Assembly (NCBI GenBank): GCA_014529385.2
Contig: CM043948.1
Span: 19,216,951-19,280,950, forward strand
Direction: 5' to 3'
Length of the DNA: 64,000 nucleotides
From: Adiantum capillus-veneris
Taxonomy: Eukaryota; Streptophyta; Polypodiopsida; Polypodiales; Pteridaceae
This document shows positions 47,009 through 59,307 of the stretch, in pieces. The notes below the pieces were generated by a model. It saw only the letters and a program-made list of their open reading frames with translations, was not told where the DNA came from and made no database searches. A program made the translations under genes and the position numbers. The stretch's first letter is position 1. Each line of letters begins with the position of its first letter.

Positions 47009-48060
47009 TGGGGATCTTACAATGGGATACAATCGCAAGACCTATGGAGCAAGGAGGGCTTGGGAACCTTAACCCCAGCACTTACCCAGAGGCTCAATGC
47101 ACCAAGTTTACGGTAGCCCTCGCTGATCAAGGTCAAGCTTGGGCCATTATGGCCAAGGATATGATGGATAGCTCCAAAATATGCTCACAAGGCGGCCAAT
47201 GGAAAAGGACTAGAGATGCAAGACAAGCTTGCGGCCCCACAATGGGCCATCCTAAAACTTGGGCGTACAACAGGTGAGCTTGCTCATAAATGCAACAAAG
47301 CAATGGAGTATTTGGAATTGGGAGAGCTACCAAGGTACTTCCACAACTCTGTATCGCAATGGTCCCCTTGCTATCTAAGGTTGGAGGCATCCTTCTTATC
47401 CCTTTCAGGAGGGAAGTTTCCAGAAAGGTTAATAACAAAGGTATTAGACCTATAGGCCAATTGTGGGACTAGAGTAGATGCTTTTGGAACGGAATGGATC
47501 AACTAGCCTTTGAGTTTAGCCTTTGTGGGTCAAAACGATTGTTGATCAATAGAGCTTTAGAACGGCTCGAGAGGTGGTATCCGCCAGATTGTGAATCCAA
47601 GGTCAAGTGGGAAGCTTGGCACTGGCCTGTGAACATGCATTCCCTAAAACCAAAAACTAAGGATGTGTATGTCACCCTTATGGAGTCTCAGGATTGGTTC
47701 TCTTCGCTCAATAAGCAGTGGGGAGAAAATTGGCAAGAATCAAGGTGGGAGATGGTAGTCAAGAACATATGGCACCTTCAATGGCCGCTTAGGAAGAAGG
47801 TTTTCTTATGGAAGGTGTTATGGGGATCCATGCTGGCTGGGGTGAAGGTCCTTGCCAAGGGAATTGGGCCAGACAGATATAGTGTAAAATTGCTTCTGAA
47901 GACCTCTCGCACCTTTTCAAGGACTATCCGACAATCTTTGGTCTGGCAGGCAAGATCTGCAAATGGATCCAAAAAACTTGGAAAATAGGATTCTTTAAGA
48001 ATGATCTTTTCTTGGGAGGAAAGAGTTTTGGAACCATGCACTGCTCATTTCTACACAAAT
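47009..48060 (+). pseudogene. LINE 3' region (RT C-terminus and zf-RVT-like), copy A
   Basis: ILQWDTIARPMEQGGLGNLN is the W..I..P...GGLG motif that follows the RT domain of plant LINEs. Further on, SLNKQWGENWQESRWEMVVK and WPLRKKVFLWKVLWGSMLAG match the K-x-FLW..L....L zf-RVT segment. Several frames are used, so it is dead. Copy B has the same blocks at 54804-55860. Confidence 0.65.
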
Positions 48061-48189
48061 TGTGAGGTATTGCTACTTGAAACACATCAGGAAGGAAAGG
48101 AACTATCGAATCTTCGAGAACTCCTGGGAAGTAGCGAAGTTCACGGAGATAGTCCAAGAGAGCAAGGTAACAATCATTGATAAATGAAA

Positions 48190-48729
48190 ACAAAGGAACT
48201 CAGAGGAGTGGAACAGAACCCTGAGCGCCGCAATAACGAACATACAAAATTAAAAGTGTGGGCTCATCCATGATCGTGGGGTGGCTCCACGAGCATGACA
48301 TGAATATGTAATTTTCTGGGTCTATCAACATAATCTACTCACCAGTGTGAGTTTTGCAACAACAAAAAAAGATTGTAAAAAATGATTACAATGTAAAGTC
48401 AAAAGAATGTCATTTTTTAGTAGTGAAAAAATATTTTCTATTGTACATAAAATGAATGTACCCGTTTAAATACACCTAGCAATAAAGGGATATATTTAGT
48501 GGAGATTTTATTATTTAATGAGAATTTATTTTTGAAGATAGATTTGGATTTATCTTTTCAAGGGTTTTTTTTTTCAAGGCCAGTATTGATATTTATAAAA
48601 AATTTCTAGAAGTTTGTTTTTTTCTAAGAGATTGAAAAAAAGAAAAAAGCTCGTGTGGCAACAACTTGGAGTTGCCTCACTTTGACGAAATGCATGCAAA
48701 TGAAGGGATCATTATCCACGTTATTGACC

Positions 48730-48769
<40 letters not shown>

Positions 48770-49020
48770 ATTGTCGAGCTCATAGGACTCCGTCTCACCA
48801 AGGGCACCCTTCAAGCCCTTCAAATTTCCAAGATATTATGGTTATCTTGGAGTTATAGTGTATTTCCAAAAGGTGGCTAACATTTTTCACTTGTAGAAAA
48901 TGAATAAAATGCCCGACAAAAACCAACCCTCACATTAGCACCCCAAATTGGGAGAGAGATCTCCCAGTTAATGGACCTTTTACCAGTTCTAAGATATATT
49001 TTCCTTTTTATTTTTAACAA
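48190..49020. other. non-coding DNA with (GA)n, copy A
   Basis: AT-rich sequence with no coding signal and a GA tract at 48732-48765. The equivalent in copy B is 55985-56800, where the GA tract is longer (56525-56576). Confidence 0.6.
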
Positions 49021-49293
49021 TTAAATTGTGGTCCATGCCTAAAAATCTAAAAATTCTCTAAATTGTGAGACAGGCAAAGGTGCCTATAAAAAATCAGCCA
49101 CAGAGAGAGAGAGAGAGAGGATAATTTTTTAGTGCCCAATAAATTATACAGCAAGGAGACGGGGGGAGAGGGACACAATGCTTAAGTGTGTGGGAACACT
49201 TAAGCATTATTCTTAAGAGTTAAATTGTGGGCCATGCCTAAAAATTTAAAAATTCTATAAATTGTGACAGGCAAAGGTTTCTATAAAAAATCA

Positions 49294-49347
<54 letters not shown>

Positions 49348-49522
49348 AATTTTTTAGTGCCCAACAAATTTTACAGCAAGGAGATGGGGGGAAAGGGAAC
49401 ACAATGCTTAAGTGTGTGGGAACGCTTAAGCATTATTTTTAAGAGTTAAATTGTGGGACATGCCTAAAAATCTTAAAATTCTCTAAATTGTGACAGGCAA
49501 AGGTGCCTATAAAAAATCAGCC

Positions 49523-49563
<41 letters not shown>

Positions 49564-49640
49564 AGAGAGATAATTTTTTAGTGCCCTACAGCAAGGAGAC
49601 GGGGGGAGAGGGAACACAATGCTTAAGTGTGTGGGAACAC
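49021..49640. repeat. roughly 190-bp tandem repeat with embedded (GA)n, three units, copy A
   Basis: Units start TTAAATTGTGGNCCATGCC at 49021, 49214 and 49446. Each contains GACAGGCAAAGGT, a GA tract of variable length (49102-49119, 49297-49344, 49523-49570), GGATAATTTTTTAGTGCCC and GGAGACGGGGGGAGAGGG. Each also has the 13-bp inverted repeat AATGCTTAAGTGT/ACACTTAAGCATT. The GA expansion explains the unequal unit lengths. Confidence 0.9.
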
Positions 49641-49834
49641 TCTAAAAAAATGTTAAAGTTACACAACAACTCTTCAACAAATGAATATCTATGGGGAGAA
49701 GACGAGACAAATATATGAGAGAGAGAGAGAAGAAAAAGAAGAAAATGAACAAAATTTTCATTCCCATAGGAACAATCTCAAATATATATATGACAACTTG
49801 GGCAAGAATAAAGTTATTTTTGTTTCATCTTTTG

Positions 49835-49836
<2 letters not shown>

Positions 49837-49903
<67 letters not shown>
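49837..49903. repeat. (TC)n microsatellite, copy A
   Basis: 67 bases of TC repeats followed by TAGCATCAACTTGGGG. Its partner in copy B is 57585-57646. The Leu-Ser ORFs over it are artefacts. Confidence 0.97.
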
Positions 49904-49904
<1 letters not shown>

Positions 49905-50019
49905 GCATCAACTTGGGGTCGGCACTTCAACCGTAGCGCCAATTTGTCAAATACGTAACACGATGACAAGTCGTATGTGTAAACAAACATGAGCTCGAAG
50001 CAAATTGCTATCTATCCAA

Positions 50020-50022
<3 letters not shown>

Positions 50023-50069
<47 letters not shown>

Positions 50070-50112
50070 GGGGGGAGGGGGCGCACACACACACACAGAC
50101 ACACACATAGAG

Positions 50113-50158
<46 letters not shown>

Positions 50159-50178
50159 TGGGGGGGGGGGGGGGGGGG
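50023..50178. repeat. compound (GT)n-G-(CA)n-(GA)n-(G)n microsatellite, copy A
   Basis: GT 50023-50068, a G-rich spacer, CA to about 50107, GA 50116-50155 and a G run 50160-50178. The copy B equivalent (57764-57870) has shorter CA and GA parts and no long G run. Confidence 0.95.
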
Positions 50179-50329
50179 ATGCAGTGGGAGCATTAAGATT
50201 TTGAATGTCATAGTTACCCTACTAGAACAACACTGAGAGGCCTCAAGATCTTTGTAATAAATCTTTGGTTGTCAACGAGGGAAAGGGGGCGAGATTTCTA
50301 ATATCATAGAAACAATCAGAATGACATGT

Positions 50330-50360
<31 letters not shown>

Positions 50361-50709
50361 TCATCCTTAAAAGTTAGATTGACCTATGGGACCAAATACA
50401 ACATGTAGCATGCTTGAAGACTATGGATATAATGATGACCACAACGAAGATAGGCAAAGCAATGGATGATTCCAGTCAAGCTACTTGACATTAGGGAGAA
50501 TATGAACCCGAAAAGGGTCCTTCAAGGTCAATGATGCATTTGGAATATACTGTCTACACCAATGAGAATGGGTTTGTGGCCCACAGATCCCACCAATTTT
50601 TGATTTTTTTTTAAATTGCCATAACTTGAGCATTTTAACTTCAAATTTGTCGTATAATAGTGTATTTAGAGCACATTGCCAAGCTCTTTCCATTGATATG
50701 TTAGATGAT

Positions 50710-50998
50710 ATAATTACGAGGCTTGGAGGCCTCTTTGGGGGTGGAAATTACTCATAAGCAGAGACTCTTGTGGGTTATGGAGAAAGTCAAGATTGATATT
50801 GAGGTGGAAGTATGTGCTTCTCCCTTTCCCCAACAGAGTGGAGGTTCTCAATTCTTTTATGTTTCCTTATATAGCCTTCAAAATTCTCCACTTCTAAAGC
50901 TGGCTAAATGCAACTGGAAAGAGTTCTTTATACCTGTTAAGAGATTTATGTGGAAGAACAACACTAAAGACGTGCACCCTGGCAGTGGGCAAAACAAG
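50710..50998 (+). pseudogene. LINE reverse-transcriptase C-terminal fragment, copy B
   Basis: Same blocks as in copy A: RWKYVLLPFPNRVEVLNSF and an FMWKNNTKD patch. It breaks at 50999, where the LTR-like insertion begins. Confidence 0.5.
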
Positions 50999-51305
50999 TG
51001 AGAGATACCACTCCGCAGGGGTATATGCACAAAATATACAATTTACACCTTTATACCACTCCGCAGGGGTATATGCACAAAATATACAATTTACACCTTT
51101 ATACAATTTTCATTATACAACAGAGTTGCAAAAGTGTTTGCATAGGGGAGGAATTCTCAGCGCTCGACCAAGCATGGAGTTTAGGCCATGAGCCGGGCGG
51201 ACTGCATCGTGAGGCACCTGGCAACTAGTGCTACCCCTGAATGGGTGTTATAAATGAAAGAGTACTCAAGGTAAATATAACATTATGGAGGGTGAATATA
51301 TGTGG

Positions 51306-51369
<64 letters not shown>

Positions 51370-54344
51370 CAGTGGAGGGTGAAATAGACTGCACAAAGAC
51401 ACAAGAGAATGACAACAGAGAATCTTTAAATGCCCCATTTAAAATGAAACAGGCAACCATGTATTAATGTAAAGGAAAGATTTGGGTATACCATAACATA
51501 AAAAATAAATAAAGAAAAAAACTAGCAGAGCACTGCACCTGTGTAGGGATTGACCGGTCCACCCATCCACTTTTGCTCTACTACGGACATAGAGAATTTC
51601 ACTTCACCGGGAGCAAGCCAGAACACGTCAAACCTACCTGAGCCTGACATAAGCTGAGGCCACTTTGCCTCCCTCCATGAACCCAAACTCTGAGAGGATT
51701 TCAAATACCAGTAGGTGGTAGGGTATCAATACCAACCATACCACTTTAAGTGCCATGCTCCTTGGTGCCCAGCATTGGGTGTTTAGGAAAAGCCAAGGAA
51801 AAATTTCCCACGCATTAGCCATGTAGGTCATTCAACCCCCGACCCACGAACCGTGTAGATGAGCCTAACAAATAGAAGAAGACTAGGCAACACATCCAAT
51901 CTAGAAAAACCTAAGGTCAACGACCCATTTATCTAAGGATAAGCGATGTAGGTGATCCTAGTCTTGTAGCGATGCTTCCATGAGAAACATTACACGTAAG
52001 TCCATCACAATAGCATCTTCCATTTGCACAAACAATCTTGTGCAAGTAGTTAGATTGTACAGGGTCTCTACCCTTACGCGTCTACCATAAACCATCCAAA
52101 TCACTTCATCATCTAATCCCAAAACCATAAACCATACTTCAATCACATCACACGGGTGGGCACTCCACACAACTTGGGTGAGGCACAACCAATCCTGCAT
52201 AACCCCTATAGAACATAACATGGCTGCAAAAATTTTGGCAGCATAACCATATCCAAAGAAAAACACCAAGAGCCACGCTAGCTTTAACAAAACAAAAATC
52301 ACAACCATAATCCATGAGGAATCTCAACCTTTATCCACAACCCATATTCACACTGAACCAACTCCCACACTTGGAGTTTGACGTATCTACTGCAGTCAAT
52401 GGAGTCCACATACATGGCCATTAAGACATGATCCTTCCATGCCTAAAATAGGTCCGACCAGCAACTAAACATGATATAAAATTCCAATCCTTACAACATC
52501 TAATCATACAAAGTTGATGCATCAAATCTGCACCACACCTCTCTAGCACATAGGGCTAGTTTTGACCTAGAAAGGTGGAAAGAAATCATACCCATGCACA
52601 TGAGGCATCCATATCTATACATAAGGTTCCATACATCATATGATATCATTCCATCACGATAATCATGATTCAAAACAGCTCCGACCCTTAGGTCGACCAT
52701 AAGCCATAACTTCATACATATGCGGAAAACAACTTTTTGCCATTTTCAGGAACATACATAACATGCAAATGAAAGTGTTTGATCTCAAAAAAATGCATCA
52801 AGCTCAGATCCATAATATAAAATAACACTCGATCACATCACTTTGCCCATTTGACACTCATACAATAAACGGTAACAAAAAAAGAAAGATACTTTATTCA
52901 TATATGCATGTGCGGTTCGGGTTGACTAACCATATACCCTCACATGAGTTTATGGACATCCAATACTTGAAATCAACTCACCAAAATAGACCATAAAGCA
53001 TACATAAACAAATCGATTAACTCATGACATTATATGGTACTCCCCCTTCGTAGCACCCCTACACGCGTAGGTAAACCAGGTTATGGAAGGATTAATAACT
53101 CGCATACCCAAGGTGATAACGGAGACCTAAATACATTTATCATCAAGTTTAATCAACCTTTTTAATTGGCTAAGTGGTTTTCCCCATCAGTTGAATCTAT
53201 ATAGGTTCTCCAAGGAGCTCGAGGTCCAAAATTTTGACAGTGCAGTGAGCAGCAAGCTGTTTTTTTACCATATCTGTTAGCTCATGCATGATTCTCACAT
53301 GAAACCTAAGAGAGAAAATGTTCTAAATGATGTGTTTTATCTCTGTTTTAAAGGGTTCTTGAGTTATGACCAAACCAGTGCTCCTATCGCTTAGTATCAC
53401 GTGAAATAAAAAGTGCTTTTTATGCACACACGTGAGCATAAGCATATCATCTGCATAAATCAATGTATTAATCATGATGAAATAATCATGGGGCAGCTTC
53501 ATACGTACTCAAAAAATCCATACATACACTCGTATATGAAAAAACAATCACCGAGAGGTGTCTACTCAGAAAAACGACATAAGAGAGAGAGAGAGAGATG
53601 ATGATGGCTATGTAGTTTAGACTTGCTCACCATGCTTTAGAATTGATTAGGTGTTGTTGAAAGGCTTCTTGCTTTGCCGCAAGAGAGCGGTGACGAGAGC
53701 TACATAGAGGTTTCATCACGAGAGGTTTCGGAGAGCAAGTACACCGTGAAATGAAAGAGGGGATAGTAAGCAAGTAGAGAGAGAATATCCTTCTTCTTCT
53801 TCTTCTTCCCCGTAAACAAGAGAGAGAAGAGATTTCGGAGATGGTGATGAAGAGCTTGCACCACTCCATATAAAAGGTAAGTATTGCCTTGCGGTAGTAG
53901 ACGCAACAGACGTCACTGAAAACTGAGCACTCCCTGTCAATTTATAGGCAATACAGCAAGCCAGAGTGATGCCCAAGCTAGCTACTAACACCCCCTCTCA
54001 ACGTAGATTAGCTGCAAACTTTTGGGAAAAGACTCCAGTCTTTTCTAAAATCATGGCACAACTTTTGGCAGTCAACTCTCCCACTTACCATTCAATTTTT
54101 ACAGTAAAAATTGACTAACTGGCTAGTATCCCTGCAACTAATGAAACCGTTACTAGACTATGGCACACTATGATGTCACGACATAATTATGGCTTTCCCG
54201 CACTGTCTCGACGTATTTATGGTACTGCTTTTTATAAAAAATAATTCTCGTAAAAATCTCGTTTAATCCCGTTTTTTCTCTGGGTGGTCATGTTTTAAAT
54301 CCGACAGAGACTAAAATTAATCCTTTTATGTTTAGGGTATTACA
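50999..54344 (-). repeat. minus-oriented LTR-like insertion, copy B
   Basis: On the minus strand it runs from TGTAATACCC (54344) to GGTATCTCTCA (50999). A CCTATAAA box lies at 53941-53948, followed by CT-rich leader sequence with a GAA/CTT tract (53788-53812). No target duplication is seen (ACAAG left, AAAGC right). (GA)n at 51308-51366. Confidence 0.45.
51011..51106. repeat. 48-bp tandem duplication specific to copy B
   Basis: CTCCGCAGGGGTATATGCAC occurs at 51011 and 51059. Copy A has one unit (43267). Confidence 0.9.
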
Positions 54345-54575
54345 AAAGCACATAGTTTTAAAACACGAAAAAGCACAAAAAGCTCAAAAGAACATAAAAA
54401 AGCATGAAAAAGCTAAAATTAGTGGATTTTCTCAAAGTTGAACCAAACATCTATCTGACCTACTGGAACATGGCTTGAAACCTTACAATACTGTCAATCA
54501 AGCATCTTAAATCAAAATTTGATAAAACGAACATTAGAATTTGTTTTCCTTATTTGAAAAAGAGACCCAAATTTT

Positions 54576-54803
54576 GGGGATCTTACAATGGGATACAATC
54601 GCAAGACCTATGGAGCAAGGAGGGCTTGGGAACCTTAACCCCACTTAACACCTTAATGTAACTCAATGCAAAGTTTATCCCTCGTGATCAAAAGCTCCAG
54701 CCATTATGGCCAGGATATGAGGATAGCTCCAAAATGCTCACAGACCAATGGAAGGACTAAAGGCAAGCCCCCTCGCGGCCCTAAAAATGGGTAACAAACG
54801 GTT
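54576..54803 (+). repeat. degraded partial copy of the adjacent LINE segment
   Basis: GGGGATCTTACAATGGGATA starts at 54576 and again at 54804. The first roughly 65 bases of the upstream unit are identical to the intact unit. The rest then carries dense single-base indels and gaps (228 bp compared with about 253 bp). Copy A has only one, intact unit. Read-error-like decay beside a perfect copy suggests an assembly or gap-fill artefact, though a real duplication is possible. Confidence 0.75.
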
Positions 54804-55860
54804 GGGGATCTTACAATGGGATACAATCGCAAGACCTATGGAGCAAGGAGGGCTTGGGAACCTTAACCCCAGCACTTACCCAGAGGCTCAATGCACCAAG
54901 TTTACGGTAGCCCTCGCTGATCAAGGTCAAGCTTGGGCCATTATGGCCAAGGATATGATGGATAGCTCCAAAATATGCTCACAAGGCGGCCAATGGAAAA
55001 GGACTAGAGATGCAAGACAAGCTCGCGGCCCCACAATGGGCCATCCTAAAACTTGGGCGTACAACAGGTGAGCTTGCTCATAAATGCAACAAAGCAATGG
55101 AGTATTTGGAATTGGGAGAGCTACCAAGGTACTTCCACAACTCTCTATCGCAATGGTCCCCTTGCTATCTAAGGTTGGAGGCATCCTTCTTATCCCTTTC
55201 AGGAGGGAAGTTTCCAGAAAGGTTAATAACAAAGGTATAAGACCTATAGGCCAATTGTGGGACTAGAGTAGATGCTTTTGGAATGGAATGGATCAACTAG
55301 CCTTTGAGTTTAGCCTTTGTGGGTCAAAAAGATTGTTGATCAATAGAGCTTTAGAACGGCTCGAGAGGTGGTATCCGCCGGATTGTGAATCCAAGGTCAA
55401 GTGGGAAGCTTGGCACTGGCCTATGAAGATGCATTCCCTAAAACCAAAAACTAAGGATGTGTATGTCACCCTTATGGAGTCTCAGGATTGGTTCTCTTCG
55501 CTCAATAAGCAGTGGGGAAAAAATTGGCAAGAATCAAGGTGGAGATGGTAGTCAAGAACATATGGCACCCTCAATGGCCGCATAGGAAGAAGGTTTTCTC
55601 ATGGAAGGTGTTATCGGGAGCCATGCTGGCTGGGGTGAAGGTCCTTGCCAAGGGAATTGGTCCAGACAGATATAGTGTAAAATTGCTTCTGAAGACCTCT
55701 CGCACCTTTTCAAGGACTATCCGACAATCTTTGGTCTGGCAGGCAAGATCTACAAATGGATCCAAAAAACTTGGAAAATAGGATTCTTTAAGAATGATCT
55801 TTTCTTGGGAGAAAAGAGTTTTGGAGCCATGCACTGCTCATTTCTACACAAATTGTGAGG
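54804..55860 (+). pseudogene. LINE 3' region, copy B
   Basis: Same motifs as copy A (QWDTIARPMEQGGLG, then RKKVFSWKVLSGAMLAG). A one-base change in the GTGGAGATGG stretch (about 55538) shifts the frame relative to copy A, so the single 164-codon frame of A is split in two here. Confidence 0.65.
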
Positions 55861-56522
55861 TATTGCTACTTGAAACACATCAGGAAGGAAAGGAACTATC
55901 GAATCTTCGAGAACTCCTGGGAAGTAGCGAAGTTCATGGAGATAGTCCAAGAGAGCAAGGTAACAATCATTGATAAATGAAAGCAAAGGAACTCAGAGGA
56001 GTGGAACAGAACCCTGAGCGCCGCAATAACGAACATACAAAATTAAAAGTGTGGGCTCATCCATGATCGTGGGGTGGCTCCACGAGCATGACATGAATAT
56101 GTAATTTTCTGGGTCTATCAACATAATCTACTCACCAGTGTGAGTTTTGCAACAACAAAAAAAGATTGTAAAAAATGATTACAATGTAAAGTCAAAAGAA
56201 TGTCATTTTTTAGTAGTGAAAAAATATTTTCTATTGTACATAAAATGAATGTACCCGTTTAAATACACCTAGCAATAAAGGGATATATTTAGTGGAGATT
56301 TTATTATTTAATGAGAATTTATTTTTGAAGATAGATTTGGATTTATCTTTTCAAGGGTTTTTTTTTTCAAGGCCAGTATTGATATTTATAAAAAATTTCT
56401 AGAAGTTTGTTTTTTTCTAAGAGATTGAAAAAAAGAAAAAGGCTCGTGTGGCAGCAACTTGGGGTTGCCTCACTTTGACGAAATGCGTGTAAATGAAGGG
56501 ATCGTTATCCACGTTATTGACC

Positions 56523-56580
<58 letters not shown>

Positions 56581-56802
56581 ATCGTCGAGCTCATAGGACT
56601 CCGCCTCACCAAGGGCACCCTTCGAGCTCTTCAAATTTCCAAGATATTATGGTTATCTTGGAGTTATAGTGTGTTTCCAAAAGGTGGCTAACATTTTTCA
56701 CTTGTAGAAAATGAATAAAATGCACGACAAAAACCAACCCTCACATTAGCACCCCAAATTGGGAGAGAGATCTCCCAGTTAATGGATCTTTTTATTTTTA
56801 AG

Positions 56803-57269
56803 AGTTAAATTGTGGGCCATGCCTAAAAATCTAAAAATTCTCTAAACTGTGACAGGCAAAGGTGCCTATAAAAAATCAGCCAGAGAGAGAGAGAGGATAA
56901 TTTTTAGTGCCCAACAAATTATACAGCAATGAGACGGGGGGAGAGGGAACACAATGCTTAAGTGTGTGGGAACACTTAGGCATTATTTTTAAGAGTTAAA
57001 TTGTGGGCCATGCCTAAAAATCTAAAAATTCTCTAAATTATGACAGGCAAAGGTGCCTATAGAAAATCAGCTAGAGAGAGAGAGAGAGAGACGATAATTT
57101 TTTAGTCCCCAACAAATTATACAGCAAGGAGATGGGGGGGAGAGGGAACACAATGCTTAAGTGTGTGGGAACGCTTAAGCATTATTTTTAAGAGTTAAAT
57201 TGTGGGCCATGCCTAAAAATATAAAAATTTTCTAAATTGTGACAGGCAAAGGTACCTATAAAAAATCAG

Positions 57270-57315
<46 letters not shown>

Positions 57316-57400
57316 ATTTTTTAGTGCCCAACAAATTATACAGCAAGGAGACGGGGGGAGAGGGAACACAATGCTTAAGTGTGTGGGAACACTCTAAAAA
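56803..57400. repeat. roughly 190-bp tandem repeat with (GA)n, three units, copy B
   Basis: Units begin at about 56803, 56996 and 57197, with the same GACAGGCAAAGGT, (GA)n and AATGCTTAAGTGT...ACACTTAAGCATT layout as in copy A. The longest GA tract is now in the third unit (57272-57312), whereas copy A has its longest tract in the second. Confidence 0.9.
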
Positions 57401-57582
57401 AATGTTAAAGTTACACAACAAGTCTTCAACAAATGAATATCTATGGGGAGAAGACGAGACAAATATATGAGAGAGAGAAGAAAAAGAAGAAAATGAACAA
57501 AATTTTGATTCCCATAGGAACAATCTCAAATATATATTTGACAACTTGGGCAAGAATAAAGTTATTTTTGTTTCATCTTTTG

Positions 57583-57584
<2 letters not shown>

Positions 57585-57646
<62 letters not shown>
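57585..57646. repeat. (TC)n microsatellite, copy B
   Basis: Partner of 49837-49903, ending TCGCATCAACTTGGGG. Confidence 0.97.
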
Positions 57647-57650
<4 letters not shown>

Positions 57651-57761
57651 CAACTTGGGGTCGGCACTTCAACCGCAGCGCCAATTTGTCAACTACGTAA
57701 CACGATGACAAGTCGTATGTGTAAACAAACATGAGCTCGAAGAAAACTGCTATCTATCCAA

Positions 57762-57763
<2 letters not shown>

Positions 57764-57811
<48 letters not shown>

Positions 57812-57945
57812 GGGAGGGGGGACACACACACACACATAGAGAGAGAGAGAGAGAGAGAGAGAGGTTGGGGCGGGGGCGCACTGGGAGCATTAAGATTTTG
57901 AATGTCATAGTTACTCTACTAGAACAACACTGAGAGGCCTTGTGA

Positions 57946-57994
<49 letters not shown>
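57764..57994. repeat. compound (GT)n, (CA)n, (GA)n and (TG)n-(AG)n tracts, copy B
   Basis: GT 57764-57808, G-rich spacer, CA to about 57836, GA to 57862, then after unique sequence TG/AG tracts (57942-57994). Confidence 0.95.
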
Positions 57995-58356
57995 TCATCC
58001 TTAAAAGTTAGATTGACCTATGGGACCAAATACAACATGTAGCATGCTTGAAGACTATGGATATAATGGTGGCAACTAAAAAACAGAATCCGTGAAATTT
58101 TTTGTGAGAGAAAGAAATGTAGTCCATGGTTTAGGCTAAAATGTAAGAAAAGAAATTTGATGTGATCGTAAGCTGAGCACTTAAGTAGGTTATGATACTC
58201 ATACTCTCAAATTTTCAAGGAACATAATGTATATACAAAAAGAGACTCTCCTACACTATCTCAATGCACGGTCTCACATTTAACGGAGTAGGAGATAAGC
58301 CAAATGGTTGGTATGGTATACATTGTGCACAAGGGAATAGACTCAAGCATGTAAAT

Positions 58357-58637
58357 GGTTGAATACAATCTGCTCTCTCAACCAGGAACATGCTTTTGTA
58401 ATTTGGCAAGAGAGGAAAATAGAAATTAAAGACATGCATGATTTTAAGTTAAAGCCTCAAAATTGCACCACATCCTTTAATTTAGGATAATGGCCAAAAA
58501 TTTGCAAAAATAAACAACTCAGCAACCTTATTTTTCTTTCATTTCTATCACATTTTAAGATGCAAATGACATGAGTGTTTACATAAACAAATAGTGTGTA
58601 CTTTATTGTACTAAGTTGCTTATACATTGTTGTGACT
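58357..58637. repeat. 280-bp direct repeat, left copy
   Basis: GGTTGAATACAATCTGCTCT through CATTGTTGTGA recurs almost unchanged at 59686-59966, offset 1329 bp. It is non-coding. The paired copies bracket the G-run/SINE segment, suggesting a local duplication. Confidence 0.9.
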
Positions 58638-58664
58638 AGGCAGCCAAAACTACTTTTTCACAAA

Positions 58665-59243
58665 TGCATTAATTAGTTTGGGGAGGGGGAAGAAAGGAAA
58701 AAGGGAAGGGTGGGGGATAAAAGGGAAAGTAGAAAAAGGGGGGGGGGGGGGTTGTATCTTTTTTTTATGGCTCAAGGGAGCTCAAGGACCAACGTAGGCA
58801 TATAGCCTAGTGGTTTACTTTGAGTTTCATACTATGTAGATGATGAGTTCAAGTGTTACACATTAATATTGGTTTTAAGTGGTGACTTGCATGGACAGCT
58901 AAAGGATCTGGGGGAGATTCTATCTAATGAAAAACAAAAGTGGAGCTTGTAGGTCCCCAAGGTGGGGGAAAAGAAAGGAAAAAGGGGGTTCCAAAACAAC
59001 TTTTTGAGAGAAACCATTAATTAGTTTGGGGGGGGGGGGGGGGGGGGGAAAGGAAAGGAAAAGAAAGGAAAGGGAAGGGTGGGAAAAAAAAAAAAAGGAA
59101 AAGGGGGTCCCCAAAACAACAACTTTTTGGAAACCATTAATTAGTTTAGGGAGGGAAAGAAAGGAAAAAGGGAAAGGGTGGGGGAAAAGAAAGGAAAAGA
59201 GAAGCGTAGGGGAAGGGTAGGGTAGGCTTCTTTTTTTCTTTTG

Positions 59244-59275
<32 letters not shown>

Positions 59276-59276
59276 G
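58665..59276. repeat. G-run field with repeated TTAATTAGTTTGGGG modules
   Basis: CATTAATTAGTTT(G/A)GGG occurs at about 58665, 59012 and 59130. Each is followed by GGGAAAGAAAGGAAAAAGGG-type purine sequence. Long G runs lie at 58738-58751, 59028-59048 and 59247-59276. The strand is almost pure purine, with potential for G-quadruplexes. Confidence 0.85.
58790..58945 (+). mobile_element. tRNA-derived SINE-like element, copy 1
   Basis: GTAGGCATATAGCCTAGTGG (box A-like) is followed about 40 bp on by GATGAGTTCAAGTG (box B-like). The body ends AGATTCTATCTAATG-AAAA. It is homologous along its length to 59308-59470. This is the layout of plant tRNA-derived SINEs. Confidence 0.65.
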
Positions 59277-59307
59277 CGGGTTGGGGTTGTATTTGGGCAC
59301 CTCTAAG

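Larger units (their letters stand above)
42700..50434. repeat. 7.7-kb direct tandem duplication, copy A
   Basis: From GAAGATAGGCAAAGCAATGG at 42700 to GGATATAATG at 50434 the sequence is collinear with 50446-58068. The left edge lies inside the open frame that ends the Ty3-like remnant. The unit contains LINE fragments, a minus-strand LTR-like block and the microsatellite field. Copies A and B differ by scattered substitutions, microsatellite lengths and a few indels. One indel is a stretch of several hundred bp at about 46560-46860 that is mostly missing from B. Confidence 0.92.
50446..58068. repeat. 7.7-kb direct tandem duplication, copy B
   Basis: Collinear with copy A from GAAGATAGGCAAAGCAATGG to GGATATAATG. 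It is separated from A by 11 bp (50435-50445). B-specific changes are a 48-bp duplication at 51011-51106, loss of several hundred bp near 54350-54430, and the extra 228-bp degraded repeat at 54576-54803. Confidence 0.92.
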
